Of a stretch of DNA of 39,935 bases, positions 20,576 through 28,976 are shown piece after piece. The translations under genes were made by a program, and so were the position numbers. The stretch lies in IMG/VR virus record IMGVR_UViG_3300032069_000024, positions 1-39,935 of that record. One strand, 5' to 3'. A model generated the notes under the pieces. It ran no database searches. It saw only the letters and a program-made list of their open reading frames with translations, and was not told where the DNA came from. The stretch is from a virus. Position 1 is the first letter of the stretch. Every line of letters begins with the position of its first letter.

Positions 20576-20790
20576 TGCCATTCAAATCAAAAGCGCAACA
20601 AAGGTGGATGTTTGCCGCCGAAGCCCGCGGTGAAGTGCCAAAAGGGACAGCCGAGCGATGGGCTCATGAGACCAAAAGTATCAAAAGCTTACCCGAGAAG
20701 AAAGCCGCTAAAGGCAAAAGCAAAGCCAAAAAGACTTCGGTGCACAAAAAAGCTTTAGAAGTCCTTAAAGAAAAATCACACGGAGAGTAA
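20575..20790 (+). CDS. Small basic phage protein (PFKSKAQQRWMF type, 71 aa)
   Basis: The start is ATG 20575 (SD GGAGG at 20566-20570); ATG 20572 is an alternative. PFKSKAQQRWMFAAEARGEV then ERWAHETKSIKSLPE is a pattern I know from many phages as a short protein of unknown function that sits near head genes. The last half is Lys-rich. Its presence supports a typical phage head-gene neighbourhood. Confidence 0.75.
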   Translation: MPFKSKAQQRWMFAAEARGEVPKGTAERWAHETKSIKSLPEKKAAKGKSKAKKTSVHKKALEVLKEKSHGE

Positions 20791-21084
20791 ATGCCGAAGG
20801 AAGATGTCGTCGAAAGAATCAAACCGACGCTTTATTTGACCGAAAAAGACTGCCCCAAGATTAAAGGAATGAAGGTCAATCAGGGTTATGATTTTATCAT
20901 CCATGCTAATATGAAATCACTGTCAATCGGAGATGAGACGGGCAATTCCAAATCAAAGAAACCTTTACACTCCGGCCGGTTTGAGATCGTCTCTGTTGAA
21001 GCCCCGGAAGCCACTCAAAAATTAAATGAAGAAGACTTTGATGAGAAAAAAATAAAAGTATTAGAACAAAAAGCTAACGAATAA
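20791..21084 (+). CDS. Unknown small head-region protein (97 aa)
   Basis: SD CGGAGAG; beta-rich (LYLTEKDCPKIKGMKVNQGYDFII and a KPLHSGRFEIVSVEAPE hairpin) with an acidic helical tail. It lies between the portal-linked genes and the scaffold, suggesting a minor head component. No family recognised. Confidence 0.65.
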   Translation: MPKEDVVERIKPTLYLTEKDCPKIKGMKVNQGYDFIIHANMKSLSIGDETGNSKSKKPLHSGRFEIVSVEAPEATQKLNEEDFDEKKIKVLEQKANE

Positions 21085-21105
21085 TTTTAGAAAGGAGCAT
21101 TTAAC

Positions 21106-21837
21106 ATGCCCAACCCACTGGAAAATCTATTAGGAGACGAGTCACAAACGCCTCCTGCTGGCGATAAAAAGCCAGAACCAAATCCTGAGTTAGACTCTCT
21201 GAAGGAATCCGTCAACACGCTTGGCGATAATTTACAATCGCTGAACGACAAATTGAGCGGGATCGAAGAAAAACTGGTCACTCCATCGCCCGCTGAAGAA
21301 CCCGGGGAGGAATTGCCTTACACCGGCCCGGCTGGACAGCCACGCGATTGGAAGGAAGTCAGAGAGACGGCGAGAAAAGATGCCGAAGAAGTGGCTGAAG
21401 AAAAATTAAGAGCCAAAGAAGAAGAAGCAGAAGCACGATATGCTGAAGAGGAAAAAGAGCGGGGAGCGATTAATGAGGCGTTTAATAAACAAATTGACGA
21501 GATGGAAAAGGATAATTTAATCCAGCCGATTAAAAATATGGACGATCCAGAAGATCCGGGTAAAGTGGAAAGACGCGAGATCTTTGGTTATGCCGGCTAC
21601 CGGCTCAAGAGCACTGATTTGAAAGCCGCCAAAGAAGCTTTAGACCAATACCATCAAAACGGGATGGCTTTTGATCCGAAAAGTAATAAGTTCATCCGCA
21701 CGCGGACTTCATCGCCCGGACAGACCGTGCCAGTTGGATCATCTTCATCGCGCGGAGCGAGTGGTAAATCACCAATTGATTACAAAACTTTACACGCTCA
21801 TTCAATTGATTCGCTTATTCAGATGTCTCAAGAATAG
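21106..21837 (+). CDS. Scaffolding protein, probable (243 aa)
   Basis: SD AAAGGAG. Composition and position fit a scaffold: acidic, rich in Glu, Lys, Ala and Pro, a coiled-coil stretch (about 85-145, EEVAEEKLRAKEEEAEARYAEEEK), little globular character, and a short conserved-like C-terminal region before the coat gene (HAHSIDSLIQMSQE) that could bind the coat protein. Scaffolds direct prohead assembly and leave. There is no protease signature. Confidence 0.75.
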   Translation: MPNPLENLLGDESQTPPAGDKKPEPNPELDSLKESVNTLGDNLQSLNDKLSGIEEKLVTPSPAEEPGEELPYTGPAGQPRDWKEVRETARKDAEEVAEEKLRAKEEEAEARYAEEEKERGAINEAFNKQIDEMEKDNLIQPIKNMDDPEDPGKVERREIFGYAGYRLKSTDLKAAKEALDQYHQNGMAFDPKSNKFIRTRTSSPGQTVPVGSSSSRGASGKSPIDYKTLHAHSIDSLIQMSQE

Positions 21838-21842
21838 ACGAC

Positions 21843-21872
21843 TTGACTTTTTCAAATTAAGTATTATATAAT
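21843..21872 (+). promoter_or_regulatory. Promoter of the major capsid operon
   Basis: TTGACT (21843-21848), an 18-bp spacer and TATAAT (21867-21872). Transcription would start near 21879, just ahead of the leader hairpin. Placed between scaffold and coat genes. Confidence 0.7.
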
Positions 21873-21883
21873 AATATTAAAGA

Positions 21884-21919
21884 CGCTTTAAGCAGTCCGC
21901 CAACTTTGGGCTGTTTTTT
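21884..21919 (+). terminator. Leader terminator (attenuator) before the coat gene
   Basis: CGCTTTAAGCAG at 21884-21895 begins 12 bases after the -10. The stem CAGTCC (21893-21898) with GGGCTG (21908-21913, one G-U) is followed by T6 (21914-21919): a short rho-independent-like terminator only about 40 nt into the transcript. The same 12-mer, at the same distance from a -10, leads another hairpin/T-run at 37206. It suggests transcription attenuation of late genes, opened by an unknown antiterminator. Confidence 0.7.
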
Positions 21920-21945
21920 ATTAAACAATAATAGAAAGGACTACT

Positions 21946-23022
21946 ATGACTTTTTCCGATCAAATTATGGCGATGACACAGGAAGTATTAATTCCTAAAA
22001 TCGTCGACAACGTATTGAATTCAAACATTTTATGTTTGAGGCTCATCGGCAACGCCTTGCAAGGCAAAGGCTATGATATCCGCAAATCAATTAAGTATCA
22101 GTTATCTGGCACGGCCTCGTCTTTTGCCGGGCTTGATACTTTCAGTGCCGCTCAGCTTTCAACCAAAGTGAAGATGGTCTATGACATGCGCGGAGCTCGA
22201 CAGCCCGTGGCTATTTCTGGTATGGATGCCGTGGCCAATGCTTCAGCCGAATCGAAGACTGATTTAGTCAAAGAAGCGGTCGAAGAGACTCAGCAAGAAT
22301 TGGTTGATGCAATTGGGACGATGATCTATGGCACTGGCACCGGCAACGCCAACAAAGACTTCCTCGGTCTGGGAGCGATTGTTGATGATGGCACCGATGT
22401 TACAACTCTTGCCGGTCTGTCACGAACCACTTACTCGGTCTTAAATGCTACCCGAACCGCTTCTGGTGGGACTTTAACCTTAGCTAAATTGGCAACTCTT
22501 TTCTCAGCGATTTCTTCTGGTTCAGGTAACGCCTCGCCGACTTTGATGGTTTCCAACGAGACCGTTTGGGATCTTTACGAGCAGTTATTAACTCCGATGG
22601 TTAGGGAGCAATACTCGATGATGGGATATTACGATGTCGGACGAGTGGGCGGTGCCAAGAGGGCTGGACAGGGTTTGGTTGGCACCCAGGGCTTTGTGGC
22701 GGTTTCCTACAAGGGAATTCCTTTTGTCCGCGACGAGAAAGCCACCTCTCAAAACCTCTTTATGCTTAACGAGAACTGGATGGATTGGTATGGCTGGGAC
22801 GCCAAGGGATTTGCTGACTACTCTAAAGTTGCCTTCACTTCAACCCAAATTGAGGGCGAATATGCCGAACCGCCGATGAGCAACTTCACCGGCTTCAACT
22901 GGTCAGGCCTGAAGACTCCGACCAATCAATTCGGGGTGATCGCCGACGTGATTCTCTTGGGCAACCTGACTTCGTGGCAGCCACGCCGCCAAGGCCGCTT
23001 GACTGGTATCACCGGGGTTTGA
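21946..23022 (+). CDS. Major capsid protein (358 aa)
   Basis: SD AAAGGA. Follows scaffold and begins the structural operon. The alternating helix and beta pattern (MTFSDQIMAMTQEVLIPKIVD, a KSIKYQLSG strand, a DAVANASAESKTDLVKEAVEET helix and a C-terminal YKGIPFVRDEKA strand) matches an HK97-fold coat protein of the P22/podovirus type. No maturation protease or delta domain is visible, so processing may be minimal. GroES/GroEL encoded upstream could assist its folding. Confidence 0.9.
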   Translation: MTFSDQIMAMTQEVLIPKIVDNVLNSNILCLRLIGNALQGKGYDIRKSIKYQLSGTASSFAGLDTFSAAQLSTKVKMVYDMRGARQPVAISGMDAVANASAESKTDLVKEAVEETQQELVDAIGTMIYGTGTGNANKDFLGLGAIVDDGTDVTTLAGLSRTTYSVLNATRTASGGTLTLAKLATLFSAISSGSGNASPTLMVSNETVWDLYEQLLTPMVREQYSMMGYYDVGRVGGAKRAGQGLVGTQGFVAVSYKGIPFVRDEKATSQNLFMLNENWMDWYGWDAKGFADYSKVAFTSTQIEGEYAEPPMSNFTGFNWSGLKTPTNQFGVIADVILLGNLTSWQPRRQGRLTGITGV

Positions 23023-23060
23023 CCTTGAAACTAAAATAATTTTAATACGAAAGGACAATT

Positions 23061-23798
23061 ATGAAACTTGAATCTATCGCGACCATCCTTGACTTTGATC
23101 CTTATAAAACAAGGACGGAGGCGGGTTCAACGCACAATCTTGGTGAATTAGTCGCTTTAGCTGATCAGCGAAAATTCCGCTATGCGGTAGCTGGAGCCTC
23201 CAATATTTCTCACGGCAAGCTTCAGTTAGCGCCGGCGCCGAAGACGAACCACCACAACATTGTTGTTTATGCGACGGCGGCAATTAATGCAACCGAAGTT
23301 CAGGCCACATTGGGTGCGACCGCAGCCACCGCCAACGAATACAGCGAAGGTTATCTTTGTGTCAACGACGCTACCGGCGAAGGATATACCTATAAGATTT
23401 CGGGGCACGCGGCCGCTGCCCAGTCCGCGGTGATTACCGTTGAACTCTTTGACCCGATCAAAGTGGCCTTAGTGGCTGCAACATCGGAAATTTCCTTGCT
23501 CTATAATACCTACAATGGAGTAGTCGAGGGAACTTCCGCGACCCAATCTCCGGCCGGTGTTCCGTATGTTGACATTTCGAGCGGCGATTATGGCTGGCTT
23601 CAGACACGGGGTGTCGCTGCGGTATTGAACGGCGCTTCAGTCACTTTGGGCGCAAGACTTATGGCTTCCAGTGCCACAGCTGGCGCCGTTGTTGACCAAA
23701 CCGACGTCACCGCTCCACAGGCCGAATGGCAAATTGGCTTTGCTATCACCGTCGGGGTCTCGACCGAATACAAACCAATATTCCTCACAATAGATTAG
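23061..23798 (+). CDS. Virion decoration-type protein (245 aa)
   Basis: SD CGAAAGGA. It follows the coat gene; the sequence is beta-rich, Ala/Thr/Val-heavy, with repeated small-residue strands (AINATEVQATLGATAATAN) typical of structural proteins on the head surface. The exact family is not recognised. Candidate roles are head decoration or head fibre; position supports a virion role. Confidence 0.7.
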   Translation: MKLESIATILDFDPYKTRTEAGSTHNLGELVALADQRKFRYAVAGASNISHGKLQLAPAPKTNHHNIVVYATAAINATEVQATLGATAATANEYSEGYLCVNDATGEGYTYKISGHAAAAQSAVITVELFDPIKVALVAATSEISLLYNTYNGVVEGTSATQSPAGVPYVDISSGDYGWLQTRGVAAVLNGASVTLGARLMASSATAGAVVDQTDVTAPQAEWQIGFAITVGVSTEYKPIFLTID

Positions 23799-23806
23799 GA
23801 GATTAA

Positions 23807-23965
23807 ATGGCAAAAAAAGTAAAAGCAACCGCAGCAGTTGCTGCTAAAGAAGAAGAAGCTTCCAAAGGGTGCAAAAACTGCAATAACACAGGACTGATTG
23901 GAAAAGGAGTTGAGGCCAAACTCTGTCCCATTTGCAACGGATCTCCTTTTGGAGAACCTAAATAA
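23807..23965 (+). CDS. DnaJ-type zinc-knuckle microprotein (52 aa)
   Basis: SD TAGGAGA before ATG 23807. A Lys/Ala-rich N-terminus is followed by two CxxC units: C22-x2-C25 (GCKNCN) and C42-x2-C45 (CPICNG). The C-x2-C-x-G pattern resembles the DnaJ central zinc finger. Role unknown; it sits inside the structural operon. Confidence 0.65.
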   Translation: MAKKVKATAAVAAKEEEASKGCKNCNNTGLIGKGVEAKLCPICNGSPFGEPK

Positions 23966-23977
23966 TAAAGGAGCAAA

Positions 23978-24490
23978 ATGGCAATAAATATTGAAGAACA
24001 CATTCCTGTGGTAAAGCAAGAAGGTTTGAATACCGCTAAGAACATTACCACGACAGGAAATTTCACGTCGACAGGCACCTTTGATATGTCATCCTCTTCC
24101 TCTGCTTTCACCACCCCTACAGGTGTAAATACTTTAAGTGGTAATACTAAGATAGCTACCGGCAAGACTCTTTCGGTTCTTGACAACGGCACGGCCACGG
24201 CTACGACGGGTGCAGCAACCCTTAGCAAGTCTGCCGGCGTTATCACCTCTGAATCATTAAGTACGGCAGCGGGGGCAACCTATACGCTGACTTTGACCAA
24301 TACTGTGGTAGCCGCGGCAGACATTGTTCTTGCATCCGTGGCACTGGGAACGGCAACCGCCGGTATGCCTGTTATTACCACTGTTGCTCCAGCAGCAGGG
24401 AGCGTAGTGATAGTCGTCCAGAATATCCACGCCTCAGCCGCTCTTAACGGCACGATAAAGATTTCCTTTATGGTTATTAAGGTAACCTAA
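23978..24490 (+). CDS. Virion surface / fibre-like protein (170 aa)
   Basis: SD AAAGGAG. Nearly pure beta-strand composition: Thr, Ser, Ala, Gly and Val-rich, with strand-turn repeats (ATATTGAATLSKSAGVIT, YTLTLTNTVV). The C-terminal 60 residues (VVAAADIVLASVALGTATAG, VVQNIHASAALNGTIKISFMVI) look like a compact trimeric knob often met on phage head or tail fibres. No adhesin enzyme is visible. Followed by a clear terminator. Confidence 0.65.
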   Translation: MAINIEEHIPVVKQEGLNTAKNITTTGNFTSTGTFDMSSSSSAFTTPTGVNTLSGNTKIATGKTLSVLDNGTATATTGAATLSKSAGVITSESLSTAAGATYTLTLTNTVVAAADIVLASVALGTATAGMPVITTVAPAAGSVVIVVQNIHASAALNGTIKISFMVIKVT

Positions 24491-24518
24491 ACTTAAAATA
24501 TAAAATAGGTCGATTCCG

Positions 24519-24542
24519 AAAGGATCCGGAAGGATCCTTTTT
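24519..24542 (+). terminator. Rho-independent terminator
   Basis: A 9-bp stem AAAGGATCC/GGATCCTTT (24519-24527 with 24532-24540) closes a GGAA loop and runs into T5. It ends the capsid operon before the next promoter. Confidence 0.85.
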
Positions 24543-24547
24543 GGTAT

Positions 24548-24573
24548 TTGACAAATTTAATTTGTGGTATAAT
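24548..24573 (+). promoter_or_regulatory. Promoter after the capsid operon terminator
   Basis: TTGACA (24548-24553) and TGGTATAAT (hexamer 24568-24573). The spacer is only 14 bp, so the extended -10 probably carries the activity. ATG 24593 follows with AAAGGA. Confidence 0.65.
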
Positions 24574-24592
24574 AAATCTAAAGGATTAAACT

Positions 24593-25051
24593 ATGCAAAC
24601 TCAATCAAGCTTCTATCGCGACGCTAACAGAGTTCCAATTGTTACAGATGGACTCATAACCAAAAGAACAATAACTTTTGCAGGTGGAACTACAGACGCC
24701 TGGGGAGATTATGACGGTGCTTTAAATGGCACGGCTATATTTACTGTTGAAGGATTGATTTTCGTAAAACTAATTGCAATTTGCACAGCAGATCTAATTG
24801 GCAATACTGCTACAATAGAAGTAGGTATTTCAGGTCAGACAACTATATTTATGCCACAAGAAACAGCTGCCGAGATTGTCGCAGACACTATTTGGCTTCA
24901 CGATGCGGCGAACGCTGATAACGCTATTATAGGAGAAGAAAGTGCGGCAACTGGCAATCTTCCCGAATGGGCTATTTTTGCTCAAGATATTATTTTAACG
25001 GTTGGAACAGCAAATATTACTAGCGGAGCATTAGATTTTTACTGCATATAG
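24593..25051 (+). CDS. Virion protein, beta-rich (152 aa)
   Basis: SD AAAGGA. Beta-rich, with FYRDANRVPIVTDGLITKRTITFAGG and a C-terminal SGALDFYCI. Starts with a promoter of its own after a terminator, so it may be regulated apart from the coat gene. A capsid or connector accessory role is inferred from position only. The 25052-25127 gap before the next gene has nothing I can support beyond an AAAGGAG ribosome site. Confidence 0.6.
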   Translation: MQTQSSFYRDANRVPIVTDGLITKRTITFAGGTTDAWGDYDGALNGTAIFTVEGLIFVKLIAICTADLIGNTATIEVGISGQTTIFMPQETAAEIVADTIWLHDAANADNAIIGEESAATGNLPEWAIFAQDIILTVGTANITSGALDFYCI

Positions 25052-25127
25052 AGACCGATATCTTCTGATGCCAACTTAACACCAACTACTACATAAAAAT
25101 ATAACTAATTTAGAAAGGAGCATTAAA

Positions 25128-25763
25128 ATGCCCAACCCAAAGACTGATTGTCAGGACATCTTAATTGTCCAGAATATCGATCTCAATTGCACTGATATCG
25201 ACAGCGAAGAAGGCTGGAGCCACGCTGATTTTTTTCAAGTTAAGTATGGCGGCGCGCCTTTAAGGATCGCCCCCGGGGAGACACGCCGGGTGCCACGCTA
25301 TCGAGCCGAGCACTATGCTAAGCACTTGGCTGATCATATGCTACAGAAGATGGAAGTCGAGACCGGTAAGCAGTTTTTAGTCAATAACGTGATTGAACGA
25401 CCGAAGATGCTGGCTAAGATTTTAGTCGGTGTCGATTCTTACTATTTAGAGCAAGATATCAAACCACCAACCGAGACCGATAAACTGATCGCCGAAGATC
25501 AACAACTCAATCCGCAAGAAGAAGAGAAAGCGATGGACTTAGGTGAAGTTCCCAATCCGATGGTAGGAGTTTTGAAGGAAGCCCCTAAAACACCGCCTCT
25601 GCCAGCAGACGAACCTGAAGAGGAAGGCAAAACATCGATTTTTGACCCCAAGAAGCCCAAACCATCGCGGGCGGCTTTAATCAAAGAATGCGCCAAGCTC
25701 GGGATAGAGTGGAAGATGACCGACTCGTACGAAACCTTAGAGGCAAAACTTAAGGCGTTCTAA
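25128..25763 (+). CDS. Structural-region protein with SAP/HeH-like C-terminus (211 aa)
   Basis: SD AAAGGAG. The first 120 residues are mixed (IAPGETRRVPRYRAEHYAKHLADHM and a NNVIERPKMLAKILV strand); residues 125-175 are an acidic Pro-rich linker; residues about 178-211 (PSRAALIKECAKLGIEWKM then ETLEAKLKAF) have the helix-extended-loop-helix look of SAP/HeH DNA-binding motifs. It overlaps the next gene by one base. Role unknown. Confidence 0.6.
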   Translation: MPNPKTDCQDILIVQNIDLNCTDIDSEEGWSHADFFQVKYGGAPLRIAPGETRRVPRYRAEHYAKHLADHMLQKMEVETGKQFLVNNVIERPKMLAKILVGVDSYYLEQDIKPPTETDKLIAEDQQLNPQEEEKAMDLGEVPNPMVGVLKEAPKTPPLPADEPEEEGKTSIFDPKKPKPSRAALIKECAKLGIEWKMTDSYETLEAKLKAF

Positions 25764-26551
25764 TGGATAGTTTTGAGAATGCGGCTAAATTTTTAAATGA
25801 TAATGTTAAAGAGCTTAAAAAACAGAAAAAAAGCTTAGAAATTGAAGTTGCTAATTTATGGGCTTCTAAGCAGGCAGGAAGACGACAATTATATCATCTC
25901 GGCGGTAACATCAGCATGCTTGAAAAGCAAAAGAAAACTCTGGAAGAGAAAATTACTGAAGAGATGGAGGCGATGAAAACCGCCAAGAGCCAACAGGAAG
26001 AAATGCTTAAAACCCAAAAAGAATTAACTCAAATAGAAATAATTAATAGTGGGAATGAGTTAGATAAAAAACGCGAGAAATTGGAGGCTGATAAGAAAAG
26101 GTATTTGACTGATAAGCAGGCTTTGGAGATTTACGAACTGGATCTCAAGAATTTTAATAAAGAATTGGATCAAAAAGCCAAAGACTTAGACGATAAGGAA
26201 AAAGATCTTAAGGAGCAACACTCTCTTGCCGATCAGAAACTCAAACTGGCAGGGGAGAAAGAAAAAGGCCTGACTGAAGAGAAGGCTATTTTTGAGAACG
26301 AGCAATCTACCAAGAGAGAAAAAATCGACAAGGAGCTCAAAGAAACTGAAACAAAACTAAAGGAAGTCAATGATTTATTAAAGACGCTCAACGACAGGAC
26401 TTTACAGATGCAGAAGGCTCAAAAAGATTTGGAAATCAGGGCAGATGTCCTCAATAAAAAAGCCTTTGTTTTAGAAGGCAAGGAGCGGGATCTAAGAAAA
26501 AGAGAGATTCTGCTCAAGGATCGGGAAGAATTATCAAAAAGCCATCTCTAA
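25763..26551 (+). CDS. Long coiled-coil protein (262 aa)
   Basis: Nearly the whole protein is one long charged heptad helix (Lys, Glu, Leu, Asp and Gln), for example residues about 105-235, with no catalytic motif. It could be a rod-like virion component. It starts at the final base of the previous stop and is followed by an extended -10 that leads the next gene. Confidence 0.7.
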   Translation: MDSFENAAKFLNDNVKELKKQKKSLEIEVANLWASKQAGRRQLYHLGGNISMLEKQKKTLEEKITEEMEAMKTAKSQQEEMLKTQKELTQIEIINSGNELDKKREKLEADKKRYLTDKQALEIYELDLKNFNKELDQKAKDLDDKEKDLKEQHSLADQKLKLAGEKEKGLTEEKAIFENEQSTKREKIDKELKETETKLKEVNDLLKTLNDRTLQMQKAQKDLEIRADVLNKKAFVLEGKERDLRKREILLKDREELSKSHL

Positions 26552-26553
26552 AG

Positions 26554-26562
26554 TGATATAAT
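26554..26562 (+). promoter_or_regulatory. Extended -10 with leaderless ATG at 26569
   Basis: TGATATAAT (hexamer 26557-26562), then AGAACT and ATG 26569; no SD. Fifth case of the exact 6-nt spacing. Confidence 0.7.
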
Positions 26563-26568
26563 AGAACT

Positions 26569-26985
26569 ATGAGTAGGGCTCGTAGAGACGAAAACAGAAT
26601 CGTGGCAATTATTGTAGAGTCCAGCGATGGCGATGGGACTATTATTCCTTTGGTAGCCGATCCGGTGACCAGTCGGCTTTTAGTGAACTCAACAATCTCC
26701 GGCTCTTTATCAATCGCGCCGCTGACAACGATTTATAATGGCTCTAAAACTGTCCCTACGGCCATGGCGGAGGCGATCGCCTCTTCACAGGCGGTTAGTA
26801 GCGTTACGGTGAAGGCTTTATCGACTAATACGGTTGCTGTTTATGTTGGAGTCTCTGGAGTGACAACCGCTAACGGTTTTGAATTATTGGCCGGGGAGTC
26901 TCTTAGTTTAGACATAGATAATCTGGCCGATGTCTTTGTAATTTCAGGGTCGGCATCTCAAGTAGTGAGGTATATTGCTATATGA
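26569..26985 (+). CDS. Beta-rich virion protein (138 aa)
   Basis: Leaderless start, then an Arg-rich N-terminus (SRARRDENRIVAIIV) and beta strands with SVTVKALSTNTVAVYVGVSG and ESLSLDIDNLADVFVISG. The pattern resembles small head-spike or decoration proteins that come as trimers. It overlaps the tail-fibre-like gene by 4 bases. No family recognised. Confidence 0.6.
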   Translation: MSRARRDENRIVAIIVESSDGDGTIIPLVADPVTSRLLVNSTISGSLSIAPLTTIYNGSKTVPTAMAEAIASSQAVSSVTVKALSTNTVAVYVGVSGVTTANGFELLAGESLSLDIDNLADVFVISGSASQVVRYIAI

Positions 26986-28199
26986 ATTCAAGAACTAATC
27001 ACAATTTAGGAATAGCAAGTTTAGACACACGCTATCAACCCTTAGACGCCGACCTTACCGCTATCGCCGCTTTAGGATTCACTGCCACCGCTTTTCTTAA
27101 AAAGACCGCCGCCGACACTTGGGCGTTGGATACCAATACTTATTCTTTGAGTTCTCACAACCATAGCGGCGTTTATGAACCTGTTCTCGGCAATCCCGCT
27201 GTTGACGGTTATGTTTTGTCCTCTACCGTAGCGGGAGTTAGAAGTTGGGTTGCTCAAGGCGGTGGCGGAGGCGGATATGCCACGATTCAAGAGGAAGGAA
27301 CTGGTCTTACCCAAAGAACGATAATGAACTTTATCGGAGCAGGTATCACCGCCTCTGATGATGCGGCTAACACAAGAACCAACATTACATTAGATGCTAC
27401 CTTGAATAGTTTATCTGCTCTTGGAACAGCCGCAGATAAAATTGCTTATACCACAGGTGTGGACACTTGGGCGGAAACTCCTTTAACTGCCGCAGGACGC
27501 TCTATTTTAGACGATGCTGATGTTGGAGCAATTAGAACTACTTTAGGCGTGGGGACAGCCGATAGCCCGACTTTTGCGGGTGGGATAATTAGTGCCGCAA
27601 GTGTTACTTTTACTTTATCAAGCACAAGTGTTGCTGCTTCTCCATATTCACGTGTCTTATTCAATACCTCTCATACTAATGCAGGAGCAAGAAACTGGGA
27701 CTTTGGTATCCAACTCTCAAATTATGGCACTTTAGACTTCCGATGTGGAGCAACTCAGGGAGCCGCACCAAGTGTCATAGCGGCTTACTTTGATAATGCC
27801 TATAATTTGAATCTTAATTCTCACAGACTCTACCTCAACTCCGCTTATTTGGACGGGGCGACGGCGGGATTTATAGGAGTCAGTGGTTCAATCCTTACTA
27901 GCCTGACAATATCACGTCAGGGCTTAACAACTGGGGTCAATCCCACACTTACTATCATCACGGCAAATGCCGCAGATGATGCTATCCTCAATCTCTGGCT
28001 TGCTGGGACGCGCAACTGGCAACTCCGAACGAACCGTGCCAGTGATACCTTCTCAATCTGGGATGGCAGTGCTGGTGATGCGAAGCTGGAACTTGAACCA
28101 GGATACAAAGGGGGAGCAACATCAATATACGGAGCGAATGGAAATGCTTTGCGAATAACAAATCCAAGTGCTGGGGTTATAGCATTTACGGTGGTGTAA
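26982..28199 (+). CDS. Tail fibre-like protein (405 aa)
   Basis: It starts with NHNLGIASLDTRYQPLDADL, a pattern common at the start of phage tail-fibre or collar proteins, and has several SSHNHSG and GYVLSS-type repeats, a Gly-rich hinge near 93, then beta-prism-like segments (ILNLWLAGTRNWQLRTNR). The C-terminus ends in short strands. Fibres bind the host. No chaperone or endosialidase domain is visible. Confidence 0.7.
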   Translation: MNSRTNHNLGIASLDTRYQPLDADLTAIAALGFTATAFLKKTAADTWALDTNTYSLSSHNHSGVYEPVLGNPAVDGYVLSSTVAGVRSWVAQGGGGGGYATIQEEGTGLTQRTIMNFIGAGITASDDAANTRTNITLDATLNSLSALGTAADKIAYTTGVDTWAETPLTAAGRSILDDADVGAIRTTLGVGTADSPTFAGGIISAASVTFTLSSTSVAASPYSRVLFNTSHTNAGARNWDFGIQLSNYGTLDFRCGATQGAAPSVIAAYFDNAYNLNLNSHRLYLNSAYLDGATAGFIGVSGSILTSLTISRQGLTTGVNPTLTIITANAADDAILNLWLAGTRNWQLRTNRASDTFSIWDGSAGDAKLELEPGYKGGATSIYGANGNALRITNPSAGVIAFTVV

Positions 28200-28200
28200 A

Positions 28201-28695
28201 ATGAGTTTAATTTGTAGTGTAAATGTTTCTGGTAGTAATTCTGAACCTTGCGGCACATATCCAGATTGTGATGCAATCTGCTGTAATAATGATTATTCAG
28301 GATGCACAGGAACAACCACAGGGTGCACGGGCAAGGCTTATGCTGATTGTGTTGCACCGTGTTGCGAGTGGTTCCAACCACCAGGCCAGCCAGCTTACTG
28401 CAGGAATGTAACCTGTGTTGGAATGTCGGAAGCAAACTGCGGAAGTTGTCCAGGTTGCACCAAGACAGGCAGTTGCTCAAATAAAACCTGTGCTTCGGGG
28501 GCGGGAACTGACCTCCTGGCTTGTACGGGGTGCAATACTTGCTCTGGGACAGCGACATTATCGGGGACAGTTGATTTGAGAAGTTATTGGTCAATCAACT
28601 TAAAAGCCAAATCACCGACAATTTGTTTTAAGACGACAGCGGTTAATGATAGTTTGATTCAAGATAATACCCATAAACTTAATTTTCCAGTCTAA
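28201..28695 (+). CDS. Cysteine-rich protein (164 aa)
   Basis: 21 of 164 residues are Cys, in repeated modules such as C-x5-C, ICC, C-x2-C, APCC and SCPGC, mostly in residues 5-120, followed by a Cys-poor tail (about 125-164). Such density implies many disulphides, so the protein probably folds outside the cytoplasm or is virion-exposed. There is no signal peptide, SD site weak, and it lies one base after the tail-fibre-like gene. I know of no family that fits. A receptor-binding or adhesive role is possible. Confidence 0.7.
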   Translation: MSLICSVNVSGSNSEPCGTYPDCDAICCNNDYSGCTGTTTGCTGKAYADCVAPCCEWFQPPGQPAYCRNVTCVGMSEANCGSCPGCTKTGSCSNKTCASGAGTDLLACTGCNTCSGTATLSGTVDLRSYWSINLKAKSPTICFKTTAVNDSLIQDNTHKLNFPV

Positions 28696-28709
28696 TAGAA
28701 AGGAACAAA

Positions 28710-28976
28710 ATGAACGAACAAGAAGCGGCAAAAGTATTGAAAGCGTATTTTTTACAGCACCGCAAGGGAGCGTGGGAAAAATCGCAGGTAAGTTACCTTG
28801 AAAGTAGGTCGTGTGCTTTGGGAACGTGTGGCAACAAGTTTGAAGATGTTAGTGAAGAAGAAAAGAAAAAAGAGCTTGAGAAATTAGAAAATGCGTATCG
28901 GGAAGACCAAAGAGACTTTGACCAAGAAACAATTGTAATCTATAAACTTCAGCAAATTATAGAAGGGAAAATATGA
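28710..28976 (+). CDS. Unknown helical protein (88 aa)
   Basis: SD AGAAAGGA. Acidic and helical, coiled-coil-like in the second half. A single CALGTCG pair is the only notable motif. It overlaps the next gene by 4 bases. Function unknown. Confidence 0.6.
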   Translation: MNEQEAAKVLKAYFLQHRKGAWEKSQVSYLESRSCALGTCGNKFEDVSEEEKKKELEKLENAYREDQRDFDQETIVIYKLQQIIEGKI

